Below are positions 63,651 to 64,000 of a stretch of DNA of 64,000 nucleotides, one piece after another. The position numbers were made by a program, and so were the translations under genes. Source of the stretch: Ophiocordyceps camponoti-saundersi (nom. inval.) (Eukaryota > Ascomycota > Sordariomycetes > Hypocreales > Ophiocordycipitaceae); the NCBI GenBank assembly GCA_003339415.1, contig PDHQ01000145.1:22467-86466 (forward strand). The letters are read 5' to 3'. Every line of letters begins with the position of its first letter. Position 1 is the first letter of the stretch. Under the pieces are notes generated by a model. That model saw only the letters and a program-made list of their open reading frames with translations. It was not told the origin of the DNA and made no database searches.

Positions 63651-63666
63651 ATATATATACTTAAGG
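63651..63666. repeat. Right target-site duplication of S2
   Basis: ATATATATACTTAAGG, identical to 63040-63055. Confidence 0.85.
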
Positions 63667-63871
63667 TTATAATTTATATAAAGCTTACGCGCGCTTTATA
63701 TATAATATTAACTAATTATATTTATTTATATATATTTTATACTTATTATATATATAAACTTAATAAAGTATTTTTATATAACTTAGCTATTTAAGTATAG
63801 CTTAAATCTTTTATAACTTATATTATTATAATATTATAATTATACTTTTAAAAGGCTTAAGTTTTATTAAG
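63667..63871. other. Unassigned AT-rich stretch
   Basis: Continues the sequence into which S2 inserted. Apart from TACGCGCGC near 63687 I see nothing in it. Confidence 0.5.
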
Positions 63872-64000
63872 ATTTATATTTATATTTATATTTATATTTA
63901 TATTTATATTTATATTTATATTTATATTTATATTTATATTTATATTTATATTTATATTTATATTTATATTTATATTTATATTTATATTTATATTTATATT
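63872..64000. repeat. Hexamer array (ATTTAT)n running off the window
   Basis: About 21 near-perfect units of ATTTAT (TTTATA in another phase). It does not resemble the fungal telomere repeat TTAGGG. The true length is unknown because the window ends inside it. Confidence 0.95.

Overview
This window is a repeat graveyard from a filamentous ascomycete (Pezizomycotina-type) nucleus. The sequence is very AT-rich and CpA and TpG are almost absent over tens of kilobases, while CpG, GpC and CCGG-type motifs survive. That is the footprint of repeat-induced point mutation (RIP: CpA to TpA on either strand). Stop codons TAA/TAG fill every frame. Recognisable retrotransposon motifs survive with the substitutions RIP predicts: Asp to Asn in the RT active site, Cys/His to Tyr in zinc motifs, Gln/Trp to stop. 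I found no intact host gene, rRNA, CRISPR array or prokaryotic feature.

The layout resolves into nested insertions that can be peeled apart by their target-site duplications (TSDs). Left block (1-14.6 kb): a truncated 1.86-kb family-A element (A1), a LINE-G fragment, and Ty3-type element C1. C1 begins with its LTR at 2531 and is split by three more A elements: A2 and A3 abut tail-to-tail, A4 is separate. A3 carries a 0.6-kb SINE-like element (S1) with a tRNA-derived head. A4 carries a solo LTR of element E.

Central and right block (14.6-62.1 kb): one Tad1-like LINE copy, B2 (minus strand), is cut into four pieces (14631-14943, 23558-27386, 44879-46831, 61015-about 62090). Three insertions separate the pieces: (i) A5, itself carrying a second LINE, B1; (ii) the 10.2-kb Ty3-type LTR element C2, itself carrying the 7.3-kb Ty1/copia element D; (iii) LINE G, itself carrying the 6.9-kb Ty3/chromovirus element E. 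The paired LTRs have equal lengths within each element (604/604, 301/301, 249/249 bp).

Right edge (62.1-64 kb): a 9-bp satellite with a higher-order period, a second, heavily RIP-mutated S element (S2) with its own 16-bp TSD, and a hexamer array running off the window.

The main candidate for an undescribed system is the S family (about 0.6 kb, tRNA-like head with Pol III A and B boxes, long TSDs), together with family A and LINEs B/G. The A4 insertion, both testable LINEs and S1 make 14-bp TSDs, and S and A share a 3' module, which suggests that one LINE machinery mobilises all of them.
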